A stretch of DNA of 64,000 nucleotides from Arthrobacter sp. UKPF54-2 (GCF_007858535.1 NZ_CP040174.1:310001-374000), one strand, 5' to 3'. Shown: positions 41,054-49,944, counted from the first letter of the stretch. Notes: a model not told the origin generated them from the letters alone. A program made the numbers and translations.

Positions 41054-42571
41054 TCAGAGGACGTCGGGGCTGGCCCGGCGGGCGCCGGAGCGGCGGACCC
41101 ACAGACCGAGCAGGAGCACGATGACCACCATCAGCGGGGCGGAATAGAGCAGGATCCCGTTTTCGCCGGAGGGGTCGTAGACCTCGGGCCGGGGCCAGGC
41201 GAGGTTGACCACCATCACGGCTCCGTAGAGGACCGCGAGGATGTTGATGGGCAGGCCCCAGCGTCCCAGCGAAAACAGTCCAGCCGGCATGGTCTGGCCC
41301 ACCCGGTCCCAGTCGCCGCGGAGGCGGTTGATGAGCTGCGGCACCGTGACCAAGAGGTAGGCGATGTACACCATGACGATGCAGACGCTGCAGAGTGTGG
41401 TGAAGAGGGCGGCGTTGCCGACGTTGATGGCGAGCACGCCCACGGCAAGGCCGCCGATGGCGATGGAGGGCCACATCGGGGTGCCGCGGGTGGGGTGGAC
41501 GGAGGACAGCAGCGCCGAGGCGGGGAGTTTTCCGTCGCGGGCCATGGAGAAGACCAGGCGCGATCCGGCTGTCTGGATGGCCAGGGTGCAGACGAAGATG
41601 GCGACGGCCACGTCCACCAGGAGCACTTTGCCCCAGAAGGTGCCCAAGACCGCGGTCAGCACATAGGGCAGGCCCTCGGTGGCGAGGCGGCCGTCGTCGA
41701 GGCTGGGTGCGGCCATCAGGGCGGTCACGATCATTAGCGCCCCGCCGATGCCGGAGATGATCAGCGCCGAGAGGATGGTGCGCGGTGCGGTGCGCCGCGG
41801 TGACATGGTCTCCTCGGAGAGTTCCCCGGCGGAGTTGAAACCCACCATAACGTAGGCGGCCATCAGGCCCGAGACCATGAACGCGCCGACCGCGCCGAGG
41901 TCGGAGCCGGCGATGACGGTGGTGTCCATCACAACGTCGGGCCCGCGCTGGGCGGCGGTGACGAGCGCCAGGATCACGGCGGCGACGCCAACGATCTCGC
42001 AGGTCACGCCCACCGAGTTCACGTGGGCCATCAGCTTGACACCCAGGGAGTTGATCACGGTGGTGACCACCAGCAGGATGGCCCCAAGAACGACGGCGTT
42101 AGCGGCACCGGTGGTGGTGTTCAGCGCTGGGTCGCCGCCCACCAGCTGGAACCCGTCCCAGAGCTGGGGCAGCACCACCTGCATGGCGATGGCGGCCGCG
42201 GCGGCCGTGACCACCTGCGCCAGGGCCATGAACCAGCCGGCGAACCAGCCGACCGTCTCGCCGCCCACCCGCCGGGCCCACTGGTAGACCGCCCCGGAGA
42301 GCGGGTAGCGGGCTGCGAGTTCGGCGAAGTTCAGGGCCACCAGCAGCTGGCCGATCAGCACCACCGGCCAGGTCCAGAAGAACGCCGGGCCGGCGAAGGA
42401 GTAGCCGAACGCGAAGAGCTGGAAGATGGTGGTCAGGATGGACACAAAGGAGAAGCCTGCCGCGAAGGACGCGTAACGGCCCAACTTGCGGTGCAGGGAG
42501 GGCTCGTAGCCAAGCGACGTAAGGTCTGCGTCATCCGTCTGCGCGGATGAGGGAAGAACTGTGGTTGTCAT
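41054..42571 (-). CDS. APC-superfamily permease, likely guanidine/urea or amino-acid type
   Basis: 505 residues from ATG at 42569-42571, with GGAG upstream. The track-like upstream extension is not used because the ribosome binding site selects this ATG. Twelve hydrophobic segments and the APC core are visible: 'FAAGFSFVSILTTIFQLFAFGYSFAGPAFFWTWP', 'ELAARYPLSGAVYQWARRVGG', 'GFNSAGELSEETMSPRRTAPR' and 'SRLVFSMARDGKLPAS'. It resembles the GABA/choline-like group found in urea-amidolyase operons. As first gene of the operon it is the likely importer of the substrate (guanidine, urea or an amine). Confidence 0.9.
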   Translation of the reverse strand: MTTTVLPSSAQTDDADLTSLGYEPSLHRKLGRYASFAAGFSFVSILTTIFQLFAFGYSFAGPAFFWTWPVVLIGQLLVALNFAELAARYPLSGAVYQWARRVGGETVGWFAGWFMALAQVVTAAAAAIAMQVVLPQLWDGFQLVGGDPALNTTTGAANAVVLGAILLVVTTVINSLGVKLMAHVNSVGVTCEIVGVAAVILALVTAAQRGPDVVMDTTVIAGSDLGAVGAFMVSGLMAAYVMVGFNSAGELSEETMSPRRTAPRTILSALIISGIGGALMIVTALMAAPSLDDGRLATEGLPYVLTAVLGTFWGKVLLVDVAVAIFVCTLAIQTAGSRLVFSMARDGKLPASALLSSVHPTRGTPMWPSIAIGGLAVGVLAINVGNAALFTTLCSVCIVMVYIAYLLVTVPQLINRLRGDWDRVGQTMPAGLFSLGRWGLPINILAVLYGAVMVVNLAWPRPEVYDPSGENGILLYSAPLMVVIVLLLGLWVRRSGARRASPDVL

Positions 42572-42809
42572 CGGAATCTCCGGGGCTGGAACGGCGGTGG
42601 ATTTGGTGCGTCCCGGCAAAGGCAGCGCTGGCCCTAGGGTGCGTAATACCGGTCAATTGATAGTTTTCCAGCCGAAGGTCCCGAACTCGTTTCCCCGGTG
42701 TAAAAGGTGGATAGACAGGATATTTCCGTCGTGTTTCCGTGTGCTCACCGCCTTGCAGGCGGCGCCGGCGACCCCCCGATGGGCCCCGATGGGGTGCAAG
42801 AATGATGCC

Positions 42810-43523
42810 GTGACCACAACCGGGCCAGGCCGCCCCCGCAAGCAGCAACCCTCCCGACCGGGAGCCACCGCCCGTGAGGAAATCCTCGACGCCGCCGCCG
42901 AACTCTTCACCACACAGGGATACGCCAACACCTCCACCCGCTCCATCGCAGAGGCCGTGGGGATCCGGCAGTCCTCGCTCTACCACCACTTCAACCACAA
43001 GGACGACATCCTGGAGGTCCTGCTGGCGGGCACGGTGGCCGGCGGCCTCGCCTTTGCCCGCCGGGTCGGTGCGGAGGTGCCCGAACTTGCAGTCATTGAT
43101 GGTGATCCAGGCATTGACAGCGACGGCCCGACGGCGGCCGTGGCCGCGCGGCTGCACGCCGTCGCCCTCTATGACGGCACCCAGTTATGCAACGCCCGCT
43201 GGAACCTCGGGGTGCTCTACAACCTACCGGAGGCGCGCAGCACACGGTTCGAGAGGTTCATGGCCGACCGGCAGGAACTTCGGGGACTGTACCGGCGGCT
43301 GGGGGCGGACCTGCCCGCGAACGGCTGGACCGGCGCGGGGCAGACCGGGGAGCTGGCCTTCCGGCTGGTCGAATCTCTGGTGAATCTCCGCGCCGACGGG
43401 CTAAACACGCCGGACTCCCCGCTCCAGGCGGCCGACGCCGGCATTGTCCTGTGCGGTCTGATTGACGGCCTCGCCGCGATCCGGACCCGTAGCGCGGCAA
43501 TCGTGGCCCGGCTCGCTTCCTGA
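42810..43523 (+). CDS. TetR/AcrR family regulator, divergent from the permease operon
   Basis: 237 residues from GTG at 42810; an in-frame ATG at 42789 is an alternative. The N-terminal HTH reads 'AREEILDAAAELFTTQGYANTSTRSIAEAVGIRQSSLYHHFNHKDDILEVLL', a textbook TetR domain. The C-terminal ligand domain is not typed. The 238-bp divergent gap contains a CTATCAATTGACCG segment with a TCAATTGA palindrome (about 42655), a possible operator. Its position makes it the obvious candidate regulator of the guanidine/urea operon. I saw no guanidine-I riboswitch signature upstream of the permease. Confidence 0.9.
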   Translation: MTTTGPGRPRKQQPSRPGATAREEILDAAAELFTTQGYANTSTRSIAEAVGIRQSSLYHHFNHKDDILEVLLAGTVAGGLAFARRVGAEVPELAVIDGDPGIDSDGPTAAVAARLHAVALYDGTQLCNARWNLGVLYNLPEARSTRFERFMADRQELRGLYRRLGADLPANGWTGAGQTGELAFRLVESLVNLRADGLNTPDSPLQAADAGIVLCGLIDGLAAIRTRSAAIVARLAS

Positions 43524-43548
43524 CCGGCTCCGTGACGGCTCCAACTGA

Positions 43549-43596
43549 CTGGCAGTAGTTGTCGTTTCGCGGGCTCAAAACGACAACAACTGCCAG
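43549..43596. repeat. Palindrome of the CTsGCAGTTGTTGTCG family, copy 1
   Basis: Two 20-base arms (CTGGCAGTAGTTGTCGTTTC and its partner AAAACGACAACAACTGCCAG) pair at 18 of 20 positions around the loop GCGGGCTC. It lies between the convergent tetR and phoD genes. A second copy with perfect arms is at 48171-48218, and flanks (AACTGA on the left, CTACTT on the right) are shared as well. Confidence 0.9.
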
Positions 43597-43618
43597 CTAC
43601 TTGGCCCCGGGCCCCGCG

Positions 43619-45238
43619 CTACCGCTCCGGCTGCAGCGCCTTGCTCCACAACACCGCGCCGTTGGCGTCGCGCAGGCTGGCGGTGAAGACGTCGTCGGCG
43701 TCGAGATCCACGTGGCCGAAGTACTGGCTCTTGCCGCTGCGCGGGGATTCGTTGGCGTAGGCGCCGGCCTTGAAGAACGCCACCTCCGGCCCGAATGTCC
43801 CGTCCAGGGCGTTCGGGCCGAAGCTGCCGGCATTGATGGGTCCGGCCACGAATTCCCAGAACGGGTCGAAGTCGGTGAACGCGGCCCGCTCCGGCGAGTA
43901 GTGGTGCGCGGCGCAGTAGTGCACGTCGGCCGTCAGCCAGACCACGTTCTTAACCCGGTTGCGCTTGAACGCGGAGAGCACCCCGGCGATCTCGAGTTCC
44001 TTGCCCAAGGGGGCGCCGGCGTCGCGGTTGGAGAGCGATTCCTGGTTGACGGGGCCGTCCGGGACCACCAGCCCCAGCGGGAGGTCGGCGGCGATGACCT
44101 TCCAGGTGGCCTTGGACTTGCTCACCTCGCGGATCAGCCAGTCGGCCTGCTCCTGGCCGAGGATGTGGGTCAGGTGCGGTTCCTTGCCATCAGTGTTGGC
44201 GTCCTTGAAGGTGCGCATGTCCAGGCAGAAGATCTCCAGCTGCGGGCCGCGGCTGATCTTGCGGTAGATCCGGGCGGGCTCGAAGCCAGTGCCGCCGGCG
44301 CTGACGCCGGCGATAGGCTGGTATTCCTGCCAGGCCTGCCGGCCGCGGGCGGCGAGGACGTCCACGCGGCGTTCGGTGTAGCGGCTGTCGGTGAGAATCT
44401 GTCCCGGGTACCAGTTGTTGTGCGTCTCGTGGTCGTCCCACTGCGCGATTACCGGAACCTGCGCGTACATGGCGCGGATGTTCTTGTCCATCATGTTGTA
44501 GCGGTGCCGGCCGCGGAACTCGTTGAGGGATTCGGCCACCTTGGAGACTTCCTCGGTGACGAGGTTCCGCCACACCTGGCCGTCCGGCTCGGTCACCTGC
44601 GCGCTGATGGGCCCGTCGGCGTAGATCGTGTCGCCGGAGTGGATGAAGAAGTCCGGAGCCGTGGCGTGCATGGCCGCGTAGCCGCGCATCCCGCCGATCT
44701 CCTCGTTGATGCCCCAGCCCTGGCCGGCGGTGTCGCCGCTCCAGACGAAGCTTTGGCCCCGTGCCGCGCGGCCGCTGCTGAGCTGCCCCGTTTTCGGGGC
44801 GGTGCTGAAGGAGCCCTGCGCGGTCTCGCCGGCGTTGCCGTCGGCGTCCTCGAAGTGCAGGCTCAGCGCGAAGCGGGTGCCGGCGGGCAGGTGTTCGGCG
44901 TTGATCTTGGCGGTGAAGTCGGTCGCCTCGGACGCGGCGCTCCCGCGCAGCACCCGCTGGAAGGCGCGGCCGCCGCGGAGCGGGGACCCGTCGTCGTCGA
45001 CGGCCAGCACGTTGGCCACGAGGGTACCCGGGCCCGATGCGCGGGACCACAGCACCCCGGAGCCGGTGGTGACGTCGCCGGTGGCGATGCCCGACGGCAG
45101 GGTCAGGCGGTTGCGCACCAGCGCGACGCCGGCGGGCCGGGCGGCGCTGGCCGCACCGGCCGTTGCGGGGACGACGGCGGCAGCACCGGCGGCGGCCAGG
45201 GCACCTTTGAGGACGTTGCGGCGGGTGAAATCAGTCAT
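43619..45238 (-). CDS. phoD: PhoD-type alkaline phosphatase, Tat-exported
   Basis: 539 residues from ATG at 45236-45238, behind AAGGA with nine-base spacing; an in-frame ATG at 45245-45247 is also possible. The twin-arginine signal is 'TRRNVLKGALAAAGAAAVVPATAGAASA'. An N-terminal PhoD Ig-like domain precedes the phosphatase core, which carries 'FIHSGDTIYADGPI', 'VIAQWDDHETHNNW', 'LDMRTFKD' and 'WLTADVHYCAAHHYSP', including the Asp/His/Asn metal ligands (Fe/Ca type). It releases phosphate from phosphodi- and monoesters outside the membrane. The gene is followed by the palindrome at 43549. Confidence 0.95.
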   Translation of the reverse strand: MTDFTRRNVLKGALAAAGAAAVVPATAGAASAARPAGVALVRNRLTLPSGIATGDVTTGSGVLWSRASGPGTLVANVLAVDDDGSPLRGGRAFQRVLRGSAASEATDFTAKINAEHLPAGTRFALSLHFEDADGNAGETAQGSFSTAPKTGQLSSGRAARGQSFVWSGDTAGQGWGINEEIGGMRGYAAMHATAPDFFIHSGDTIYADGPISAQVTEPDGQVWRNLVTEEVSKVAESLNEFRGRHRYNMMDKNIRAMYAQVPVIAQWDDHETHNNWYPGQILTDSRYTERRVDVLAARGRQAWQEYQPIAGVSAGGTGFEPARIYRKISRGPQLEIFCLDMRTFKDANTDGKEPHLTHILGQEQADWLIREVSKSKATWKVIAADLPLGLVVPDGPVNQESLSNRDAGAPLGKELEIAGVLSAFKRNRVKNVVWLTADVHYCAAHHYSPERAAFTDFDPFWEFVAGPINAGSFGPNALDGTFGPEVAFFKAGAYANESPRSGKSQYFGHVDLDADDVFTASLRDANGAVLWSKALQPER

Positions 45239-45315
45239 GGTGTTCATCCTTGACTGCCCGCGTAAACCTGCGGTGGCGGGGGTGTGAACAGCGCCGGGCC
45301 GTTGGATTGAGGTGC

Positions 45316-45510
45316 CTACCGGAACCACAGGGTGGGCGGGAAGCTCCGGTTCGCCGAGGCGTAGGGTTCGCTGGGCAGGTTGCCAGCTTTCCACGGTTCG
45401 ACGGACCTCACCTCGGGGGTGTGGCCGTGGCCGTCCCGCAGGATGGCGACGAAGGTGCCGGGGATTGCGACCAGCGCGGATCCGGCGAGCAGGATGGCGA
45501 GTACTTCCAT
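45316..45510 (-). CDS. Small membrane protein, 64 residues
   Basis: The ATG at 45508-45510 is behind AGAGGT. A single hydrophobic helix (MEVLAILLAGSALVAIPGTFVAIL, about residues 1-24) is followed by a basic, aromatic-poor tail ending NRSFPPTLWFR. It lies just upstream of phoD in the same direction with a 77-bp gap, so it may be co-transcribed. Comparable small proteins occur beside PhoD in Arthrobacter-type genomes, as far as I recall, but no function is known. Confidence 0.75.
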   Translation of the reverse strand: MEVLAILLAGSALVAIPGTFVAILRDGHGHTPEVRSVEPWKAGNLPSEPYASANRSFPPTLWFR

Positions 45511-45611
45511 GATGATGTACCTCTGTTGTGGGTGGTGAATGGATGACTCCAGTGTCTTCAGGCACCGTGTGAGCAGGCGTGTGAGGCCGGTCCGGCGGTA
45601 AAATTGCCGGT

Positions 45612-47459
45612 ATGGCCGACACCTGGATTCGGCTCCTCGGCCCGCCCCGGATCGAACCCCCTGAAGCAGTAGCCCCTGTGGACTCCCAGCCCACGGGCGC
45701 CGCTCCCCCGGGCGCGGCTCCCCCGCAGCCCCGCGGCCGCAAGGCGTGGGCGGTGCTGGCTTACCTCGCCCTGAACCCGGCGGGCGCCGGCCGGTCCCGG
45801 ACCGCCGCGCTCCTTTTTCCCGACGCGGCGGATCCCCTCGGCGCCCTGCGCTGGAACCTGTCCGAGCTGCGCCGGGTGCTTGGCGGGGCGGCGATCGCGG
45901 GCGACCCCCTGCGGCTGGAGCTGCGGCAGCCCTGGCGGTGCGATGTGCTGGAGCTGGGCTCGGCGGCCGCCCGGGGCGTGGATCCTGCCCGGTTCGAGGG
46001 CCAGCTGTTGGAGGGCCTCAACTTTGCCGACAGTCCGGTGTTCGAGTCCTGGCTCGCGGACCAGCGGTACCGGCTGGAGAACGCGGTGCAGTCGCTGCTC
46101 TATGACGCCGCGCTTGCCGCCCTGGCAGCCGGCGTCCCGGCGGACGCGGCCGCCCTGGCGTCCCGGGCGCTGCGGCGGGATCCGTTCAGTGCCGACTGCG
46201 CTGCCGTGCTGGTCAAGGCGCTGGTGGCCCTCGGTGAGCAGCGTCGCGCCCGTGAACAGGTGACCGCTTTCGGGGAGCTGTACCGCGCGGAGCTCGGGCT
46301 GCCGCTGCCGGAGGAGGTCCGCCGGGCGCTCTCGGAGCCGGGTCCCGCGTCGGATTCCGCTACGCCTGCCAATGCGGCGACCGTACGGTCCTACCTCGAC
46401 GCCGGCGCCGCCTCACTCTCGGCCGGCGCGGTGGACCGCGGCCTCGCGCAGCTGCGCCTCGCCGTCGAACTGGCCCAGCGTGCGGGTGAAAGGCACCTGC
46501 TGGCCGAGGCGCTGGTGACGCTCGCGGGGGCGGTGATCCACCAGGCCGGGGGCCGCGGCGCCGAGGTGGCGGACTTCCTGCACCGCGCGCTGACGGCGGA
46601 GGCGCCCGACGGCGGCTCCCGCACGGCCGCCGCCGCCTACCGGGAGCTGGGCTACCTGGCGGTGCAGCGCGGCGTCCCGGACCGGGCGGCCGGCTGGCTG
46701 GCGAAGGCGATGCGGGCCGCCAAGGGGTTCCCGGACGAGCAGTCGAGGATACTGGCGATCCAGGGGATGCTCGCCTCGGACACGGCGCGGTACGGGGACG
46801 CGGAGGCCGCGCTGGGCGAGTCGGTGCGGCTGGCCGCGGGAGCGGGGAGCCGCCGGCAGCAGGCGTTCGACGAGGCGTTGCTTGGCCGGGTGTACTTGAT
46901 TCGCGGCGAACTGGGCCGGGCCGCGGCGTGCCTGGACCGCGCCCTGGCCGGGGTGGCCGCCGAGCACTGGACAGCGTTCGAACCGTTTGTGGCCGGGCTC
47001 CGCGGCGAGACCTACCTGGCCGCAGGTCGCCTGGAAGAAGCTGCGGCGCTGATCGACCGGTCGTGGGTGATGGCTGAGCAGGCTGGCGACCACTGCTACA
47101 TGGCCCTCGCCGCCGGTGCCGAGGCGCGGCTGTTCCTGGCGCACGGCGACCTGGCCGCCGCCGAACACTGGGTGGGCCGGGGCCTCGCGCCGAGCCCGTG
47201 GTACCTCTGGTACTCGGCCCGGCTGCTCGACGTCGCGGCGGAGGTGGCCTTGGCCGCCGGGTCGCCGCGGGCGTCCGAGTTCGCGGACCGGCTTGGCGAG
47301 CTGGCCAGCCGGTCCGGGATGCGCGAGTTCGCGGTGCGGGCCCAGTCGCACCGGGCCGCGCTGGGCGATCCGGACGCCGCGGAATCCGCGCGCTGGCTGG
47401 CCAAGGAGATCGACAACCCGGTGCTGGCCGGCTGGGTGGCGCAGCACCGGATGGGGTGA
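45612..47459 (+). CDS. SARP/BTAD-type regulator with TPR-like domain
   Basis: 615 residues. The N-terminal part (about 1-110) is a winged-helix OmpR-type domain ('RGRKAWAVLAYLALNPAGAGRSRTAALLFPDAADP.GALRWNLSELRRVL'). The bacterial transcriptional activation domain follows (about 115-240, 'FESWLADQRYRLENAVQSLLYDAALAAL..', 'LRRDPFSADCAAVLVKALVALGEQRRAREQV'). The rest (about 255-600) is helical and TPR-like. SARP regulators control secondary metabolism, but no biosynthetic cluster is adjacent. The gene diverges from the small membrane gene and phoD. Confidence 0.9.
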   Translation: MADTWIRLLGPPRIEPPEAVAPVDSQPTGAAPPGAAPPQPRGRKAWAVLAYLALNPAGAGRSRTAALLFPDAADPLGALRWNLSELRRVLGGAAIAGDPLRLELRQPWRCDVLELGSAAARGVDPARFEGQLLEGLNFADSPVFESWLADQRYRLENAVQSLLYDAALAALAAGVPADAAALASRALRRDPFSADCAAVLVKALVALGEQRRAREQVTAFGELYRAELGLPLPEEVRRALSEPGPASDSATPANAATVRSYLDAGAASLSAGAVDRGLAQLRLAVELAQRAGERHLLAEALVTLAGAVIHQAGGRGAEVADFLHRALTAEAPDGGSRTAAAAYRELGYLAVQRGVPDRAAGWLAKAMRAAKGFPDEQSRILAIQGMLASDTARYGDAEAALGESVRLAAGAGSRRQQAFDEALLGRVYLIRGELGRAAACLDRALAGVAAEHWTAFEPFVAGLRGETYLAAGRLEEAAALIDRSWVMAEQAGDHCYMALAAGAEARLFLAHGDLAAAEHWVGRGLAPSPWYLWYSARLLDVAAEVALAAGSPRASEFADRLGELASRSGMREFAVRAQSHRAALGDPDAAESARWLAKEIDNPVLAGWVAQHRMG

Positions 47460-47506
47460 GGCGGTGGCCGGGGTGAGGCGGCCGCCGTCGGGCGTTGCTG
47501 TGCGGT

Positions 47507-47563
47507 TGCTCTATCACGTATGGCGGTTCTGACGGCTCCAGAGCAGCCACAGGTGATAGAGCA
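47507..47563. repeat. Palindrome of the TGATAGRGCAT family, copy 2
   Basis: The arms TGCTCTATCAC and GTGATAGAGCA are perfect, extended by an imperfect GTATGGC/GCCACAG helix. The right half matches the right arm of the 8833-8905 palindrome (GCAGCCA-, GTGATAGRGCAT). It lies between convergent genes, 48 bp after the SARP gene. Confidence 0.75.
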
Positions 47564-47579
47564 TCCACAAAGGAGGCTC

Positions 47580-48044
47580 TCAGCGGGAGGCGGCGTCGAC
47601 GAAGGCGACCTGGCCGGCGTACTGCTGGTAGAGCTTGACCGCTTCGTCGACGTCGATGTTGCCAATGTCGAGGGAGACGGCGAGGCCCTCGAGCTGGGCG
47701 TTGGATGTTTCGGCGGCGCTCACCCGGTCCGCGACGGCGCGGGAGGTGGCGAAGTTGGTGGCGAGGGCCGCGGCGATCGAGAGGATCACGGCGAGCAGGC
47801 AGAGCACGCGCCAGACGATCGAGTCCTCACTGAGCGCGAAGAGGCCGGCGACGGCGTCGGTGAACCCGGTGCCGCCCACCGCGGGGCCGGCGGTGAGCGC
47901 GGCGGCGAGGCCGCTGCCGATGATGCTGATGTTGGAGAGCCGGTTCCGGCGGGGCCGTTCGCGGGCCAGGTAGGCGCGGATGGCTTGCTGTTTTTCGTCG
48001 ATCCGGGCGGACAGCCGCTGCCGGGCGTCTGGTGTTTCGCTCAT
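47580..48044 (-). CDS. Membrane protein of unknown function
   Basis: 154 residues from ATG at 48042-48044. A hydrophilic N-terminus (MSETPDARQRLSARIDEKQQAIRAYLARERPRRNRLS) is followed by two hydrophobic segments (about residues 40-60 and 75-105) and a helical tail with 'LEGLAVSLDIGNIDVDEAVKLYQQYAGQVAF'. No family is recognised. Longer versions of the frame extend into the upstream palindromic region and lack support. It shows normal codon use for the genome. Confidence 0.75.
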   Translation of the reverse strand: MSETPDARQRLSARIDEKQQAIRAYLARERPRRNRLSNISIIGSGLAAALTAGPAVGGTGFTDAVAGLFALSEDSIVWRVLCLLAVILSIAAALATNFATSRAVADRVSAAETSNAQLEGLAVSLDIGNIDVDEAVKLYQQYAGQVAFVDAASR

Positions 48045-48170
48045 TGTGTGTGCCAGCTTCCCTCGCCGATCCCTGGGGCTCCGCGTAGTGGCGACCGCGG
48101 ACAGCAACAGGATGCTCTCGGCCGGGGTTGGTGTCCAGAGTGTGGCGCTTGAGGGCCCTCCCCCAACTGA

Positions 48171-48218
48171 CTCGCAGTTGTTGTCGTTTTGCGGGCTGAA
48201 AACGACAACAACTGCGAG
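48171..48218. repeat. Palindrome of the CTsGCAGTTGTTGTCG family, copy 2, perfect arms
   Basis: The 20-bp arms CTCGCAGTTGTTGTCGTTTT and AAAACGACAACAACTGCGAG are a perfect match around the loop GCGGGCTG. It is the same family as 43549-43596, with conserved loop and flanks. The element lies between the membrane gene and the cold-shock terminator. Confidence 0.92.
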
Positions 48219-48248
48219 CTACTTAGGCCGGCCCGGCACACCCGGGTT

Positions 48249-48284
48249 AAACAAAAGCAGGGCCCGTCCGGAGACGGGCCCTGC
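48249..48284 (-). terminator. Rho-independent terminator of the cold-shock gene
   Basis: On the minus strand, GCAGGGCCCGTC, loop TCCG, GACGGGCCCTGC is followed by TTTTGTTT. It is 34 bp after the csp stop and one of the clearest intrinsic terminators in the window. Confidence 0.92.
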
Positions 48285-48317
48285 TAGAAACCTAACGGTT
48301 CCGGGTATCTAAGGAAA

Positions 48318-48521
48318 TTAGATAGCCTGGATGTTGGTGGCCTGAGGACCCTTGGGGCCCTGCTCGGTTTCGAAGGAGACCTTCTGGTTCTCTTCGAGGG
48401 AGCGGAAGCCGGAGGAGTTGATCGCGGAGTAGTGCGCGAAAACGTCCTGCGAGGAGTCATCCGGGGAAATGAAGCCGAAGCCCTTTTCAGCGTTAAACCA
48501 TTTGACGGTACCAGTAGCCAT
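48318..48521 (-). CDS. cspA: Cold-shock protein CspA family
   Basis: 67 residues with an OB fold. Both RNA-binding motifs are intact: KGFGFI (RNP1) and DVFAHYSAI (RNP2-like). The N-terminus is [18 protein letters not shown]. CspA proteins melt RNA secondary structure and act as RNA chaperones. The gene has AAGGA before the ATG and a 199-bp gap upstream, enough for the long structured 5' leader that regulates cold-shock mRNAs. It ends in a strong intrinsic terminator. Confidence 0.97.
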   Translation of the reverse strand: MATGTVKWFNAEKGFGFISPDDSSQDVFAHYSAINSSGFRSLEENQKVSFETEQGPKGPQATNIQAI

Positions 48522-48720
48522 TATTTTTGTCCTTCGTGAAGGTGGAGGAACTGTCCCGACTTTCGGGTCCTCCTGTTTGGGGTGCTCAAAACCGCTGCTT
48601 CAGAAGAACACGGGCTTTCGACCGTGCGTACTGCCTGAACTACGAACTGCATAAACACAACAACAGGATCTACTCTACAGGACGGATCGACGGACGGTTT
48701 ACCACACGTCATAAAGGCGG

Positions 48721-49944
48721 TCAGGAGACGGGCTGCTTCTCCCGGCCCAAGTCCGCGGCCGACGACGTCGTCCCCGCCTCGCGTTCGACGCCCGGTTCCG
48801 CCGGGCTGCCCGCGAGGGACCTGCCAAGGCGCCGCTCCACCGCACGTCCGGCGGCGATCGAGAGCCGGTGCGCGGGCCGCTCGACGTAGCGGTAGAAAAG
48901 CTCGGCGACCACGAGCGCGGCCGCGGCGGACACCGCGAGCGGCAGGGGCAGCGAGACGTTCCGAAGCAAAGTGACGCCGGCCAGGATGATCGGCAGGTGC
49001 ACCAGGTAGAGGCTGAAGGAGACACGGCCCAGCCATTGCGCCACGGCCGTGTCCCCGAGCCTCTTCGCGGAGCCGCACAGCAGGAACACCAGGACGATCA
49101 GCGTCGCACCGACAGTAATGAGCGCCTCGACGCCGGCGATCGGCTGTGCGCGACTGACCCATTCGGCGTTCGCCAAGAACAGGCCGGCGGCGGTGATCGG
49201 GAGCCAGACGAGCCGCGGCCAGGAACGGGTCAGCCTGCGGATCCCTTCACGTTCGGCGCCCAGGATCGCGCCTATCGCGAAAATCGGCAGGTACGTCAGC
49301 GCCTCCACGTGCAGCACCCCACCCACCACGGTGAGCATCAGCAGCATGCCGAGCTTCAGGTGCCAGAAGCGCCGCCAGCGCAGGGCAACGAAGACGTAGG
49401 CCGGCAGCAACAAGGAGAACAGGACTTCCCACCGCAAAGTCCACAATGGAGTGTTGAGGGTGCTCGCGCCCAGCAGCAGCAGGCTGTCCTTGGCCGCCCG
49501 TGCGAGGCTCGGGTCCACCACGTACATGTCCGCCCAGGAGCTCTGCAGCGGCGACGCTGAACGCGGAATGAGTGCAATCAGGGAGACCGCCAACGCCAGG
49601 GCCGCCCAGGCGGGCACGTAAAGGCGAAGCAGCCGCTTGGCGTAGTACGGCGCCCAGCTCCTGGCGGCACTGGCCCCGGTGAACGGCAGGATCAGGACGA
49701 AGCCGGAGAGTACAAAGAAGACATGGACGGCCGGGGTGCCGTTCCAGAGCAGGTGCAGCGGGGAGAACACTGCCCACATCCCGCCCGTATCGAGAGGCGC
49801 GGACCGGTGGTCGAAGACCACTTCCCCGATTTTCGGGAGCGTGGAGATCAGATGGCAGGCCACCACCACCAGGGCGGCGATCCCGCGGAGGCCGTCCAAC
49901 TGCGTGACTCGGGTTTGACCAGACTGATTCCGCATCCGTTCCAT
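48721..49944 (-). CDS. Acyltransferase family 3 (OafA/YrhL-like) membrane protein
   Basis: 407 residues from ATG at 49942-49944; an in-frame ATG at 49935 is an alternative. About ten transmembrane segments. Conserved 'LDGLRGIAALVVVACHLI' near the start contains the catalytic-type His. 'HVFFVLSGFVLILPFTG' and 'RLLRLYVPAWAALALA' are typical. These enzymes O-acylate extracellular sugars or glycolipids. No C-terminal SGNH domain is present. The last 40 residues are hydrophilic. No sugar biosynthesis gene is adjacent. Confidence 0.9.
   Translation of the reverse strand: MERMRNQSGQTRVTQLDGLRGIAALVVVACHLISTLPKIGEVVFDHRSAPLDTGGMWAVFSPLHLLWNGTPAVHVFFVLSGFVLILPFTGASAARSWAPYYAKRLLRLYVPAWAALALAVSLIALIPRSASPLQSSWADMYVVDPSLARAAKDSLLLLGASTLNTPLWTLRWEVLFSLLLPAYVFVALRWRRFWHLKLGMLLMLTVVGGVLHVEALTYLPIFAIGAILGAEREGIRRLTRSWPRLVWLPITAAGLFLANAEWVSRAQPIAGVEALITVGATLIVLVFLLCGSAKRLGDTAVAQWLGRVSFSLYLVHLPIILAGVTLLRNVSLPLPLAVSAAAALVVAELFYRYVERPAHRLSIAAGRAVERRLGRSLAGSPAEPGVEREAGTTSSAADLGREKQPVS

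Noticed and set aside
42572..42809. Guanidine-I riboswitch upstream of the permease
   Set aside because: A CCTAGGG word is present, but the GGATAAAAGCCCGGG-type core is missing on the minus strand.
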